This document shows, piece after piece, positions 26,904 to 35,606 of a stretch of DNA of 64,000 nucleotides (the stretch's first letter is position 1; every line of letters begins with the position of its first letter). Source of the DNA: Mycolicibacterium gilvum (GTDB lineage Bacteria > Actinomycetota > Actinomycetes > Mycobacteriales > Mycobacteriaceae); the NCBI RefSeq assembly GCF_900454025.1, contig NZ_UGQM01000001.1, positions 372,001 to 436,000 on the forward strand. Direction: 5' to 3'. The position numbers and the translations under genes were made by a program. A model generated the notes under the pieces. It was not told the DNA's origin. It saw only the letters and a list, made by a program, of their open reading frames with translations, and did not search any database.

Positions 26904-27634
26904 TGCGCGTCCTGATCCTGGGTGGCACCGCGGAGGCCCGGGCGCTCGCCGAACTCCTCACCGCGGACGGCATCGACGTGATGTCGTCGCTCGCCGGCCG
27001 GGTCGCCGACCCGCGCCTGCCGGTCGGTGAGGTCCGCATCGGAGGCTTCGGCGGAGTCGACGGTCTGTGCGCCGCGGTGAGGGACTACACGGCGGTCGTC
27101 GACGCGACCCACCCCTTCGCGAAACACATCTCGGCCAACGCCGTGGCCGCCTGTGCGGAAGCGGACACACCGTTGGTGCGCCTGGAGCGGCCCGGCTGGG
27201 CCGAACGTTCGCAGGACTCGTGGCACTGGGTGGACACCCACGAGGAGGCTGGGGCCGCCGCGGCGCGACTGGGCGCGCGTCCCTTCCTGACCGTCGGCCG
27301 TCAGGAGATGCACCGCTTCGTCCCCGATCTCGGTGACCATGCGGTGTTGGCCCGGGTGGTGCAGGCCCCCGAGTCGCCGCTGCCGGCGGCGTGGCGGTTG
27401 CTGACCAGCCGCGGTCCCTACGAACTGGCCGGCGAGCTGGTGCTGATGCGCGAGCACGCCGCCGACGTGTTGATCACCAAAGACTCAGGCGGAGAACACA
27501 CCTGGCCCAAGATGGCGGCCGCGGCGACCCTCGGCGTCCCTGTCGTCGTGGTGCGCCGCCCCGCCCGGGCGCCCGGTGTGCCCACCGTGCACACCGTCGC
27601 CGAGGCTGCTGCCTGGGTGCGTCAGACCGTGTAG
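26903..27634 (+). CDS. cobK: Precorrin-6A reductase
   Basis: 243 residues, NADPH-dependent reduction of precorrin-6A to 6B. Begins with the family N-terminus [16 protein letters not shown] and carries [11 protein letters not shown] and the C-terminal [14 protein letters not shown] motif. Its ATG shares a base with the cobQ stop (TGATG). The 3' end overlaps the converging aminotransferase gene by 13 bases. Confidence 0.93.
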   Translation: MRVLILGGTAEARALAELLTADGIDVMSSLAGRVADPRLPVGEVRIGGFGGVDGLCAAVRDYTAVVDATHPFAKHISANAVAACAEADTPLVRLERPGWAERSQDSWHWVDTHEEAGAAAARLGARPFLTVGRQEMHRFVPDLGDHAVLARVVQAPESPLPAAWRLLTSRGPYELAGELVLMREHAADVLITKDSGGEHTWPKMAAAATLGVPVVVVRRPARAPGVPTVHTVAEAAAWVRQTV

Positions 27635-29004
27635 TCGTCGGCGACGGCCAGGGCCGCGTCGAGGATCCGCAAACCCTCGGCCACCTCGTCGTCGGTGACA
27701 TTGCACGGCGGAACGGCGTGGATGCGGTTGAAGTTGGCGAACGGCAGCAGGCCGCCGGCCTTGCAGGCGGCCACGACCGCGGTCATCGCCGGACTCGAAC
27801 CGCCGTACGGCGCCAACGGTTCCCGGGTCTGCTGGTTCGCGACGAGCTCGATGGCCCAGAACACGCCCAGGCCACGGACCTCGCCGACCGACCGGTGACG
27901 GGCCGCGAGGTCACGCAGACCGGGGCCGAGCAGGTCGCGCCCGATCCGGGCGGCGTTGTCGACCATGCCCTCGTCCTCCATCGCGGTGATGGTCGCCACC
28001 GCGCACGCGCACGCCAGGGGATGGCCCGAGTAGGTGAGACCGCCCGGGTAGGCGCGCTCGGCGAAGCTCGAGTAGATCGCCTCGCTGATCGCGACGCCAC
28101 CGAGCGGCACGTACCCCGAGGTGACCCCCTTGGCGAACGTGATCAGGTCCGGGACGACATCGAAATTCTCGATGGCGAACCACTTTCCGGTACGGCCGAA
28201 GCCGGCCATCACCTCGTCGGCGATGAACACGATGCCGTGCCGGTCGCAGATCTCGCGCACCCCGGCCATGTATCCGGGAGGGGGCACCATGATGCCGGCC
28301 GTTCCCGGCACCGACTCCAGGATGATCGCCGCGATCGTCGACGGACCCTCCATCCGGACCAGCCGGTCGAGGTGCTCCAGCGCGCGCTGGGCCTCCTGTT
28401 CCTCGGTCTCGGAGTGGAACGCCGACCGGTAGAGGAACGGACCGTCGACATGGACGATGCCGGCGTTGCCGTGGTCGTTGGGCCAGCGGCGCGGGTCGCC
28501 GGTGAGGTTGATCGCGGTCTCGGTGCCGCCGTGGTAGGAGCGGTAGCGGGACAGCACCTTGTAGCGGCCGGTGTGCAGGCGCGCCATGCGGACCGCGTGC
28601 TCGACGGCGTCGGCGCCGCCGTTGGTGAAGAAGATCCGGTTCAGCTCGCCGGGGGTGCGCTCGGCGATGAGGCGCGCGGCCTCGGAGCGGGCGTCGTTGA
28701 CATGTTGCGGGGCGACCGTGCAGAGCTTGGCGGCCTGATCGGCGATCGCGGCCACGACTTTCGGGTGCTGGTGGCCGATGTTGGTGTTCACCAGCTGTGA
28801 CGAGAAGTCGAGCAGCTTGTTGCCGTCGCCGTCCCACACGTACGAACCCTGGGCGGCCAGCACCGTCATCGGGTTGATCTGGGCCTGTGCCGACCACGAG
28901 TGGAAGACGTGCTTGCGGTCGAGTTCATAGGCTCGCCGACCGCGGTCGATGGCGGAGTCGACGTCCTCGCCGGTCGGCAGGGTGCGCATCGTCGTGCTTG
29001 TCAT
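27622..29004 (-). CDS. Class III omega-aminotransferase
   Basis: 460-residue PLP enzyme of the beta-alanine/taurine/4-aminobutyrate:pyruvate type. PLP Lys is Lys292 in [15 protein letters not shown]; the PLP-binding [13 protein letters not shown] and substrate-side [11 protein letters not shown] are visible. It lies 18 bases after mmsA and is probably transcribed with it. It would supply semialdehydes (malonate or methylmalonate semialdehyde) to MmsA, giving a path for beta-alanine or 3-aminoisobutyrate from pyrimidine breakdown; this is inference. Confidence 0.9.
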   Translation of the reverse strand: MTSTTMRTLPTGEDVDSAIDRGRRAYELDRKHVFHSWSAQAQINPMTVLAAQGSYVWDGDGNKLLDFSSQLVNTNIGHQHPKVVAAIADQAAKLCTVAPQHVNDARSEAARLIAERTPGELNRIFFTNGGADAVEHAVRMARLHTGRYKVLSRYRSYHGGTETAINLTGDPRRWPNDHGNAGIVHVDGPFLYRSAFHSETEEQEAQRALEHLDRLVRMEGPSTIAAIILESVPGTAGIMVPPPGYMAGVREICDRHGIVFIADEVMAGFGRTGKWFAIENFDVVPDLITFAKGVTSGYVPLGGVAISEAIYSSFAERAYPGGLTYSGHPLACACAVATITAMEDEGMVDNAARIGRDLLGPGLRDLAARHRSVGEVRGLGVFWAIELVANQQTREPLAPYGGSSPAMTAVVAACKAGGLLPFANFNRIHAVPPCNVTDDEVAEGLRILDAALAVADDYTV

Positions 29005-29022
29005 GTCGAAAGTCCTCGCCGG

Positions 29023-30528
29023 TCAGCTGTTTTCGGGGAATCCGAGGTTGATGCCGCCGTGGCTGGGATCGAGCCAGCGGGTGGTGATGGCCTTCTGGCG
29101 GGTGAAGAAGTTGACGCCGTCCATGCCGTGGGCGTGGCTGTCACCGAACAGCGAGGCTTTCCAGCCGCCGAAGCTGAAGTAGGCCATCGGGACCGGGATG
29201 GGGACGTTGATGCCGACCATGCCGACCTCGACCTCGTTCTGGAAGCGGCGGGCGGCGCCGCCGTCGTTGGTGAAGATCGCGGTGCCGTTGCCGTAGGGGT
29301 TGGAGTTGATGAGTTCCAGGGCCTGGTCGTAGGTGTCGACGCGGAGCACGGAGAGGACGGGACCGAAGATCTCGTCGGTGTAGACGCTCATGTCTGGGGT
29401 GACGTTGTCGAGCAGGGTGGGGCCGAGCCAGAAGCCCTCTGAAAGACCGGAGTTGCCGCCGCCGATCTCTACATTGCGGCCGTCGACGACGACTTTGGCG
29501 CCGTCGGCTTCGCCGGCGTCGATGTAGGAGGCGACCTTGTCGCGGTGGGCCTGGGTGACCAGCGGCCCCATGTCGGAATCCTTGGTGCCGTCACCGATCT
29601 TGAGCGGCGTGGTGCGCTCGGCGATCTTGGCGACCAGATCGTCGGCGATCGGGCCGACCGCCACGCACGCGCTGATGGCCATGCAGCGTTCGCCGGCCGA
29701 GCCGAACCCGGCGTTGACCATGGCGTCGGCGGCCAGGTCGAGGTCGGCGTCGGGCAGGATCACGGCGTGGTTCTTGGCTCCACCGAGGGCCTGGACGCGC
29801 TTGCCCGCCGCGGTGCCGGTGGCGTAGACGTACTGAGCGATGGGGGTGGAACCGACGAAGGACACGCTCTTGATCGCGGGGTTGGTGAGCAGTTCGTCGA
29901 CGGCGGTCTTGTCGCCGTGCAGGACGTTGAACACCCCGTCGGGGAGGCCGGCTTCCTTCCACAGCGCCGCCAGCCACAGCGAGGCCGACGGATCCTTCTC
30001 CGACGGTTTGAGCACCACGGTGTTGCCGCAGGCGATCGCGATCGGGAAGAACCACATCGGGACCATGGCGGGGAAGTTGAACGGGGAGATGATGCCGACC
30101 GGCCCCAGGGGCTGGCGGATCGAGTAGACGTCGACCTTGGTCGAGGCGTTCTCGGTGTAGCCACCCTTGAGCAGATGGGGGATCCCGCAGGCGAATTCGA
30201 CGACTTCCTGGCCGCGCGAGACCTCACCCAACGCGTCGGAGACGACTTTGCCGTGCTCCCTGGTGATGATCTCGGCGAGTTCGCCCTTGCGTTCGTTGAG
30301 CAGCTCTCGGAAGGTGAACAGGACCTGGGTGCGTTTGGCCAGCGAGGTGTCGCGCCAGGCCGGGAACGCCGCGGCTGCGGCGTCGATGACGGCCCGCGCA
30401 TCGGTCACCGAGGCCAGCGCGACCCGGCCGGTCGTCTCACCGGTGGCCGGGTTGGTCACCGGCGCGGTCGCGTCCGAGGCGCCCGCGAAGGGCGCATTGT
30501 TCATCCAGTGCGAGATCGTCTCAGCCAT
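29023..30528 (-). CDS. mmsA: CoA-acylating methylmalonate-semialdehyde dehydrogenase
   Basis: 501 residues of the aldehyde dehydrogenase superfamily. Active-site Cys282 in GSAGERCMAISA and the CoA-acylating subfamily traits (PFNFPAMVPMWFFPIA) identify MmsA, which converts methylmalonate or malonate semialdehyde with CoA to propionyl- or acetyl-CoA. It is divergent from the PucR regulator and upstream of the class III aminotransferase, forming one catabolic unit for valine or beta-amino acids. Confidence 0.93.
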   Translation of the reverse strand: MAETISHWMNNAPFAGASDATAPVTNPATGETTGRVALASVTDARAVIDAAAAAFPAWRDTSLAKRTQVLFTFRELLNERKGELAEIITREHGKVVSDALGEVSRGQEVVEFACGIPHLLKGGYTENASTKVDVYSIRQPLGPVGIISPFNFPAMVPMWFFPIAIACGNTVVLKPSEKDPSASLWLAALWKEAGLPDGVFNVLHGDKTAVDELLTNPAIKSVSFVGSTPIAQYVYATGTAAGKRVQALGGAKNHAVILPDADLDLAADAMVNAGFGSAGERCMAISACVAVGPIADDLVAKIAERTTPLKIGDGTKDSDMGPLVTQAHRDKVASYIDAGEADGAKVVVDGRNVEIGGGNSGLSEGFWLGPTLLDNVTPDMSVYTDEIFGPVLSVLRVDTYDQALELINSNPYGNGTAIFTNDGGAARRFQNEVEVGMVGINVPIPVPMAYFSFGGWKASLFGDSHAHGMDGVNFFTRQKAITTRWLDPSHGGINLGFPENS

Positions 30529-30571
30529 GCACTCATTCTGCGACGGCGGAGCGTGCCGACGGGGTGACGAT

Positions 30572-30601
30572 GTGTATCGACCTGTCCGTTCGCGAATACA
30601 C
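30572..30601. promoter_or_regulatory. Candidate PucR operator in the mmsA/PucR gap
   Basis: Inverted repeat GTGTAT (30572-30577) and ATACAC (30596-30601) in the 80-base divergent gap, eight bases ahead of the PucR gene start. Suited to a regulator acting on both genes. Confidence 0.4.
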
Positions 30602-30608
30602 TGTGTAA

Positions 30609-32207
30609 ATGCTGACGCTGGCCGATGTGCTCGCGCTCCCCGTGGTGCAGCGGGGCAGGCCGGAGGTGCTGAGCGCCTGTCGCCGGGACGACACGATCCG
30701 CTGGGTCCACGTCAGCGATCTCGCGGACCTCTCCACCCTGCTGCAGGGTGGGGAACTGGTGCTGACGACGGGCGCCGCGATGGTCCGGTCCCCGCGGACG
30801 TACCTGCGCGGGCTGGCCGACGCCGGTGCCGTCGGCGTGGTGGTCGAGGTCGGGACGGTCGTGCCCGAGTTGCCGCCCGGTGTCGGGGACATCGCCGAAC
30901 AGCTCGATCTGGCATTGGTGGTCCTGCATCGAACGGTCCGCTTCGTCGAGGTCACCGAGGCGGTGCACCGGATGATCGTGGCCGAGCAGTACGACGTCGT
31001 GGAGTTCGACCGCCGCGTCCACGAGACCTTCACCGATCTGAGCATGAAACGGGCCTCGCTGAGCGGGATCGTCGACGCGGCCGCCAAACTGCTCGATGAA
31101 CACGTCGTGCTGGAGGATCTCTCGCACCAGGCGTTGGTCGCCTCGACCGGCATCCCGGCGGAATTGCTCGCCGATTGGGAGCGTCGGTCCCGGCGCAGTC
31201 CCGGCGACGGTGTCGACGCCGAGCCGTGGTCGGCCACCGACGTCGGTCCGCGGTTCGAGCAGTGGGGCCGTCTGGTGGTCCCCTACGCTCCCGCCGACGC
31301 CGCCCGTGCGTCCACGGTGCTGGAGCGTGCCGCGTCCGCGCTGGCGATGCACCGGATGGTCGAGCAGAACCGCACGGGCCTGCAGCACCAGGCCCAGAGC
31401 GGGCTCATCGACGACGTCCTGCGCGGCCGCGTCGTCGACGACCGCGACGTGGCGGCGCGCGCCCAGGCGCTCGGTCTGCGCGGCGGCGGGCAGTTCTTCC
31501 CGGTCGTCGTGCGCGTCGAGCGGCCGGGGCGGGTCGGGGACCCGGTCGCCGGTCACCGTCGCAACGTCGCCGTCCTCGACGCGGTCGCGCACACCGTCAA
31601 CGCCTCCGGTCACACCGGGCTGTTCTCGCTGCGCGGTGACGGAGAAGTCGGTGCTGTGGTGGCACTGAGGGATTCGCGGACGCGATCGGCCGAGCAGACC
31701 TTCGGTGCACTGGCACGCAGAATCCACGCGGAGATCCGCAGGGTCGACGGCTCCGACCGGGTCGTCGTCGCGCTCGGACCGTCTGCACACGAGGTCACCG
31801 ACGCCATCGCAGGGCTCGCCGAGGCGACCGACACCGCCGAGGTCGCGCTGTCTCTGAGAGGAGACGTCCGTGAGTTCTACCGGACCTCCGACATCCGCCT
31901 GCGCGGCCTGATCGCGCTGCTGCGGGACGACCGGCGGATCCAGCGGTTCGCGGAGACCGAGCTCAAGGCGCTGTTGGTGCACGACGCCGGCGCCGAGCCG
32001 TCGAGCCTCTCGGTGCTGCGCGAGTACCTGCGTCTGGCCGGCAACAAATCGGCACTCGCCGAGCGCCTGCACATGAGCAGGCCCGCCCTGTACAAGCGGC
32101 TGCGGGGGATCGAGGATGCGCTCGGGGTCGATCTGGACGATGGCGAGTCGATGACCTCGCTGCACGTGGCGGTCATGGTGCTCGACAGCCTCACCGGCAG
32201 CGGCTGA
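30609..32207 (+). CDS. PucR-family transcriptional regulator
   Basis: 532 residues: N-terminal PucR sensor domain (LTLADVLALPVVQRG start, CRRDDTIRWVHVSDLADLS), a middle GGDEF-like region, and a C-terminal PucR HTH (LRLAGNKSALAERLHMSRPALYKRL). Members activate purine, proline or GABA catabolism. Here it faces mmsA and the aminotransferase, which it probably regulates. ATG 30609. It is 36 bases ahead of cobU on the same strand, but the roles seem unrelated. Confidence 0.9.
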   Translation: MLTLADVLALPVVQRGRPEVLSACRRDDTIRWVHVSDLADLSTLLQGGELVLTTGAAMVRSPRTYLRGLADAGAVGVVVEVGTVVPELPPGVGDIAEQLDLALVVLHRTVRFVEVTEAVHRMIVAEQYDVVEFDRRVHETFTDLSMKRASLSGIVDAAAKLLDEHVVLEDLSHQALVASTGIPAELLADWERRSRRSPGDGVDAEPWSATDVGPRFEQWGRLVVPYAPADAARASTVLERAASALAMHRMVEQNRTGLQHQAQSGLIDDVLRGRVVDDRDVAARAQALGLRGGGQFFPVVVRVERPGRVGDPVAGHRRNVAVLDAVAHTVNASGHTGLFSLRGDGEVGAVVALRDSRTRSAEQTFGALARRIHAEIRRVDGSDRVVVALGPSAHEVTDAIAGLAEATDTAEVALSLRGDVREFYRTSDIRLRGLIALLRDDRRIQRFAETELKALLVHDAGAEPSSLSVLREYLRLAGNKSALAERLHMSRPALYKRLRGIEDALGVDLDDGESMTSLHVAVMVLDSLTGSG

Positions 32208-32243
32208 ACTCCTCGCCGTGGCGTGGCTTTCTAGGATGTCCGG

Positions 32244-32768
32244 GTGAGGATCCTGGTGACCGGCGGCGTGCGCTCCGGTAAGTCCCGCCACGCCGAGGAG
32301 CTGCTCGCCGGCGCCGGGCACGTCACCTATGTCGCGCCGGGTCGGGCCGCCGACGGCACCGACCCCGACTGGGACGCGAGGGTCTCCCGCCACCGTGCCC
32401 GCCGGCCCGCGCACTGGCGTACGGTCGAGACCGCCGACGTCGCCGTCGCGGTGCGCGACGCGCAGGGGACGGTGCTGGTCGACTGCCTCGGCACCTGGCT
32501 GACCGCTGTTCTCGACGACAACGGGTTGTGGGACAAGGGTTCCCGGAAGGCGACCGACGAGGTCGAGATCCGGGTGACCGCCCTGTGCGACGCGCTGACC
32601 GGTGCGGCCGAAGCCGTGGTGGTGACCAACGAGGTCGGACTCGGTGTCGTCCCGTCGCACCGGTCCGGCGTGTTGTTCCGGGACCTCCTGGGCACCGTGA
32701 ACCAGCGGGTCGCGCAGGTGTGTGACGAGGTCCACCTGGTGATCGCCGGGCGTGTTCTCACGCTCTGA
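32244..32768 (+). CDS. cobU: Adenosylcobinamide kinase / cobinamide-phosphate guanylyltransferase
   Basis: 174 residues. P-loop GGVRSGKSRHAEE at the N-terminus, the active His region in RVSRHRARRP, and VDCLGTWLT and TNEVGLGVVP motifs, all typical of CobU/CobP. It phosphorylates and activates adenosylcobinamide for attachment of the lower ligand. GTG 32244. The lower-ligand gene bluB lies 1.4 kb downstream on the other strand. Confidence 0.94.
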   Translation: MRILVTGGVRSGKSRHAEELLAGAGHVTYVAPGRAADGTDPDWDARVSRHRARRPAHWRTVETADVAVAVRDAQGTVLVDCLGTWLTAVLDDNGLWDKGSRKATDEVEIRVTALCDALTGAAEAVVVTNEVGLGVVPSHRSGVLFRDLLGTVNQRVAQVCDEVHLVIAGRVLTL

Positions 32769-32771
32769 CCG

Positions 32772-33071
32772 TCAGCGCGGCGGCTCGGGAACGTCGGCCT
32801 CCCACCGGGCTCGTCGCTGCGCGTCGCTCTGCTCCCACCACGGTGGCGAGCCCCGCTCGCCCAGCGCGGTCTTGGCCGCCTGCACACCCGCACGCGACGC
32901 CGCCTCCCCGTCGGTGCCGCGGGTGCGCCGCACGTCGCGTCGCCACGCCATCAGGATGCGGGTCAACTCGGCGCGACGCTGCTCGGGGATCGCCGGATCT
33001 GTTGCCCGCCAACGTCTCCCGTTGATCACGACGTAGTGGCCGTCATCGGTCTTCGGTGGGTCAGAAGGCAT
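32772..33071 (-). CDS. Small conserved protein beside the SPL-like gene
   Basis: 99 residues, hydrophilic, with an N-terminal block GHYVVINGRRWRATDP and a C-terminal Trp-rich GSPPWWEQSDAQRRARW. I recall this as a conserved actinobacterial protein found next to spore-photoproduct-lyase-like genes and sometimes mislabelled as a biopolymer transporter. It overlaps the SPL-like gene by 11 bases, so the two are coupled. No catalytic motif is seen; function unknown. Confidence 0.75.
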   Translation of the reverse strand: MPSDPPKTDDGHYVVINGRRWRATDPAIPEQRRAELTRILMAWRRDVRRTRGTDGEAASRAGVQAAKTALGERGSPPWWEQSDAQRRARWEADVPEPPR

Positions 33072-34137
33072 AGCGGATCCGGCAGTCCGGCAGCTTCTCG
33101 GCGACCAGGTCGGTGAGCTGGCGCACCCAGCGTCCTTTCCACCCGGTCCGGTAGCGGACGTTGAGCTGCCCGTTCTGGCTGCGTTTGGGTTGCTGCAGGT
33201 CGGGCCGCCACAGCAGGTCCTCGGCTTTGGGGTGCCACCCCAGGTTGATGTCGTGCAGGCCCTCGTTGTGGGTCAGGAAGATGATCTCGGCGGCGAGCTG
33301 GCGGCGGGTGCGTTCGCTGGTGTTGTCGGCGATCTGTTCCAGCAGCTCGGCCCAGTCGGCGCGCCAGGTCTCGTGCACGATGACCGGGCTGAAGTTCAGG
33401 TGGACCTCGTAGCCGGCCTCGACGAAGTCATCGAGGGCCGCGATGCGGTCGGCGACCCCGGAGGTACGGATGTCGACCAGCCGCGACGTCTCGCCCGGCA
33501 TCAGGCTGAACCGGATGCGGGTGCCGCCGCGTGGCTCGTAGGTCAGCAGATCCGGGTTGACCAGCTTGGTCGCGAAACTGGCCTTGGCGTGGGGCAGTCG
33601 CGCGAACAGGGCGACGAGGTCCGCGACGTTGTCGGACACCATCGCGTCGACCGAGCAGTCACCGTTCTCGCCGATGTCGTAGACCCAGTCCACCGGATCG
33701 CACTGGTTCGGCTCGGGTTTGACGCCTTGGCGGGCGGCATGACGCTCGAGGTAACCGACGATCTCCTCGATGTTGGTGAACACCGTGATCGGGTTCGCGT
33801 AGCCCTTGCGCCGCGGCACGTAGCAGTACGCGCAGGCCATGGCGCAGCCGTTCGACGTGGACGGCGCGATCCAGTCGCTGGACCGTTCGTTGCGCCGTGC
33901 GGTCAGGCTCTTCTTCTCGCCGAGGACGAGCACCTGCTGCTTGATCCGCACCCAGTCCGCGATGTTGCCCGCGTTGCCGTACAGACCCGGTATGGCCTGA
34001 TGGGACGGCACCTCGATGCGCTCTGCGTCCGGGAAGCGAGCGAGCACCTCGGCAGCGCGCGGGGACCCCTCGATGCCGGGCTCGTGGTAGATCCGGGTGA
34101 TGTCGAGGAGGCGCTCCGCCAGGGGCGTCGCAGTCAT
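33061..34137 (-). CDS. Spore photoproduct lyase-like radical SAM protein
   Basis: 358 residues. A radical SAM [4Fe-4S] motif is present as Cys98-x3-Cys102-x2-Cys105 (GCAMACAYCYVPRR). The rest fits the SPL family, including FATKLVNPDLL and RIRFSLMPG. In Bacillus SPL repairs the thymine spore photoproduct; mycobacteria are not known to form such spores, so the substrate here is open. It is transcribed ahead of the small WRATDP protein. Confidence 0.85.
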   Translation of the reverse strand: MTATPLAERLLDITRIYHEPGIEGSPRAAEVLARFPDAERIEVPSHQAIPGLYGNAGNIADWVRIKQQVLVLGEKKSLTARRNERSSDWIAPSTSNGCAMACAYCYVPRRKGYANPITVFTNIEEIVGYLERHAARQGVKPEPNQCDPVDWVYDIGENGDCSVDAMVSDNVADLVALFARLPHAKASFATKLVNPDLLTYEPRGGTRIRFSLMPGETSRLVDIRTSGVADRIAALDDFVEAGYEVHLNFSPVIVHETWRADWAELLEQIADNTSERTRRQLAAEIIFLTHNEGLHDINLGWHPKAEDLLWRPDLQQPKRSQNGQLNVRYRTGWKGRWVRQLTDLVAEKLPDCRIRYAF

Positions 34138-34161
34138 GGACGGTCAACGATCGGTGCCGGA

Positions 34162-34800
34162 TCAGGGTTCCGGGTAGCGCTCCCGGTGCACCACGGTGTC
34201 CAGCGATCGGCGGGCCTGCCATCCGAACCGTTCGAGGTCGGGAACGTCGGGCAGATCGGCCACCGGGCCCACGCACAACCACGCCACGGGCCGCACATGG
34301 TCGGGCATTCCCACCAGTGAGCGCAGCGTCTCCTCGCGGTAGAACGACACCCAGCCGACGCCGAGGCCCTCGGCGGTCGCGGCGAGCCACAGATTCTGGA
34401 TCGCGCAGACCACGGAGTACAGGCCCGCGTCCGGGATCGCGTGGCGGCCGAGCACCGCAGGGCCGCCGCGGGTCGGGTCGTAGCCGACGACGATGCCGAG
34501 ACCGGACTCGCAGATGCCCTCGATCTTGATGCGGTCGAAGACGTCGGCGCGCTCGCCCGAGAGCTCGGCGGCGAAGACCTCCCGTTCGCCGGCCACGTGA
34601 TCGCGGAACGCCCGCAACGTCTCCGGCGAGCGGACCAGCACGAAGTCCCACGGTTGTGACATCCCGACCGACGGCGCGGCGTGCGCGGCGAGCAACACCC
34701 GCTCAAGGACCTCGTCGTCGGTGGGGGCGCCGGTGAACTCGCGTCGGGTGTCCCGACGGCGGTTGATCACGTCGTACAGCGCGGCAGTCTCGGCGCTCAC
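34162..34800 (-). CDS. bluB: 5,6-dimethylbenzimidazole synthase
   Basis: 212 residues of the nitroreductase-like flavin fold. BluB breaks FMNH2 with oxygen to make the lower ligand of vitamin B12. RRRDTRREFTG (FMN-binding), SVGMSQPWDFVL and WVSFYREETLR motifs agree. It overlaps the cobM stop/start by four bases; both are in one operon, so ligand formation and corrin ring synthesis share control. Confidence 0.93.
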   Translation of the reverse strand: MSAETAALYDVINRRRDTRREFTGAPTDDEVLERVLLAAHAAPSVGMSQPWDFVLVRSPETLRAFRDHVAGEREVFAAELSGERADVFDRIKIEGICESGLGIVVGYDPTRGGPAVLGRHAIPDAGLYSVVCAIQNLWLAATAEGLGVGWVSFYREETLRSLVGMPDHVRPVAWLCVGPVADLPDVPDLERFGWQARRSLDTVVHRERYPEP

Positions 34801-35567
34801 CGGTCCCGTCCCGACCGGTCCCGCGACGCGTCGTACAGGTAGCTCTCGCCTGCTTCGGGGTCGGGCCTACCGGCCAGGGCACGTCCGACCAGGATCACCG
34901 CCGCCTGCCGCAGGCCGGCGGATTCGACCGCATCGGCGATGTCGGAGACGGTGCCGCGCAGCACGATCTCCTGCGGCTGTGACGCCCGGTAGACCACCAC
35001 TACCGGGCAGTCGGGCCCGTAGTCGCCCTCGATCTCGGCCATCAGTTCCCGGATCCGGGTGATCGCCAGGTGCAGCACCAGGGTGGCGCGGGTCGCGGCG
35101 AACGCGGCGAGCGACTCCGTGTCGGGCATCTGCGTCGACCGCGCGCGGGTCCGGGTCAGTACCACCGACTGCGCGACGAGCGGCACGGTGAGTTCGCGTC
35201 CGACCCGCGCGGCGGCCGCCGCGTACGCCGGCACCCCGGGGGTGACCTGCCACGGCACCCCGGCCGCGTCCAGCCTCCGGGTCTGCTCCGAGACCGCCGA
35301 GTACACCGACGGATCACCCGAGACCAGCCGCACCACCGCCACACCCGCGCGGTGACCGTCGACCAGTCGCGCGACGATCGCGCCGAGATCGAGGTTCCCG
35401 GTGTCGACGAGGTCGGCCGACGGGGAGCAGTGGGCGAGCACGTCGGGGTCGAGGTAGGTGCCGGGGTAGAGCACCAGCCCGGCGTCGGCGAGCAGTCGGG
35501 CCGCGCGCACGGTCAACAGGTCCGCGGCGCCGGGTCCCGCGCCGACGAACTGTACCGGGTGATTCAT
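34797..35567 (-). CDS. cobM: Precorrin-4 C11-methyltransferase
   Basis: 256 residues of the tetrapyrrole methylase family. The SAM site FVGAGPGAADLLTVR at the start, then LVLYPGTYLDPDVLAH, VRLVSGDPSVYSA and VTPGVPAYAAAAARVGRELT identify CobM/CbiF. It methylates precorrin-4 at C11 in the aerobic route. ATG 35567. No riboswitch was seen in the 40 bases upstream. Confidence 0.94.
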   Translation of the reverse strand: MNHPVQFVGAGPGAADLLTVRAARLLADAGLVLYPGTYLDPDVLAHCSPSADLVDTGNLDLGAIVARLVDGHRAGVAVVRLVSGDPSVYSAVSEQTRRLDAAGVPWQVTPGVPAYAAAAARVGRELTVPLVAQSVVLTRTRARSTQMPDTESLAAFAATRATLVLHLAITRIRELMAEIEGDYGPDCPVVVVYRASQPQEIVLRGTVSDIADAVESAGLRQAAVILVGRALAGRPDPEAGESYLYDASRDRSGRDR

Positions 35568-35606
35568 CGGGTGGGAGTCTTCATCGCGTAGGAGTTTAGG
35601 CGGGCC

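Noticed and set aside
27391..28800. 469-residue plus-strand frame opposite the aminotransferase
   Set aside because: Antisense shadow; the aminotransferase has all family motifs.
30501..32735. 744-residue minus-strand frame opposite PucR and cobU
   Set aside because: Antisense shadow, Asp/Gly/His-rich, no motif.
35568..35606. Cobalamin riboswitch ahead of cobM
   Set aside because: The gap is under 40 bases, too short, and no B12-box-like sequence was seen.
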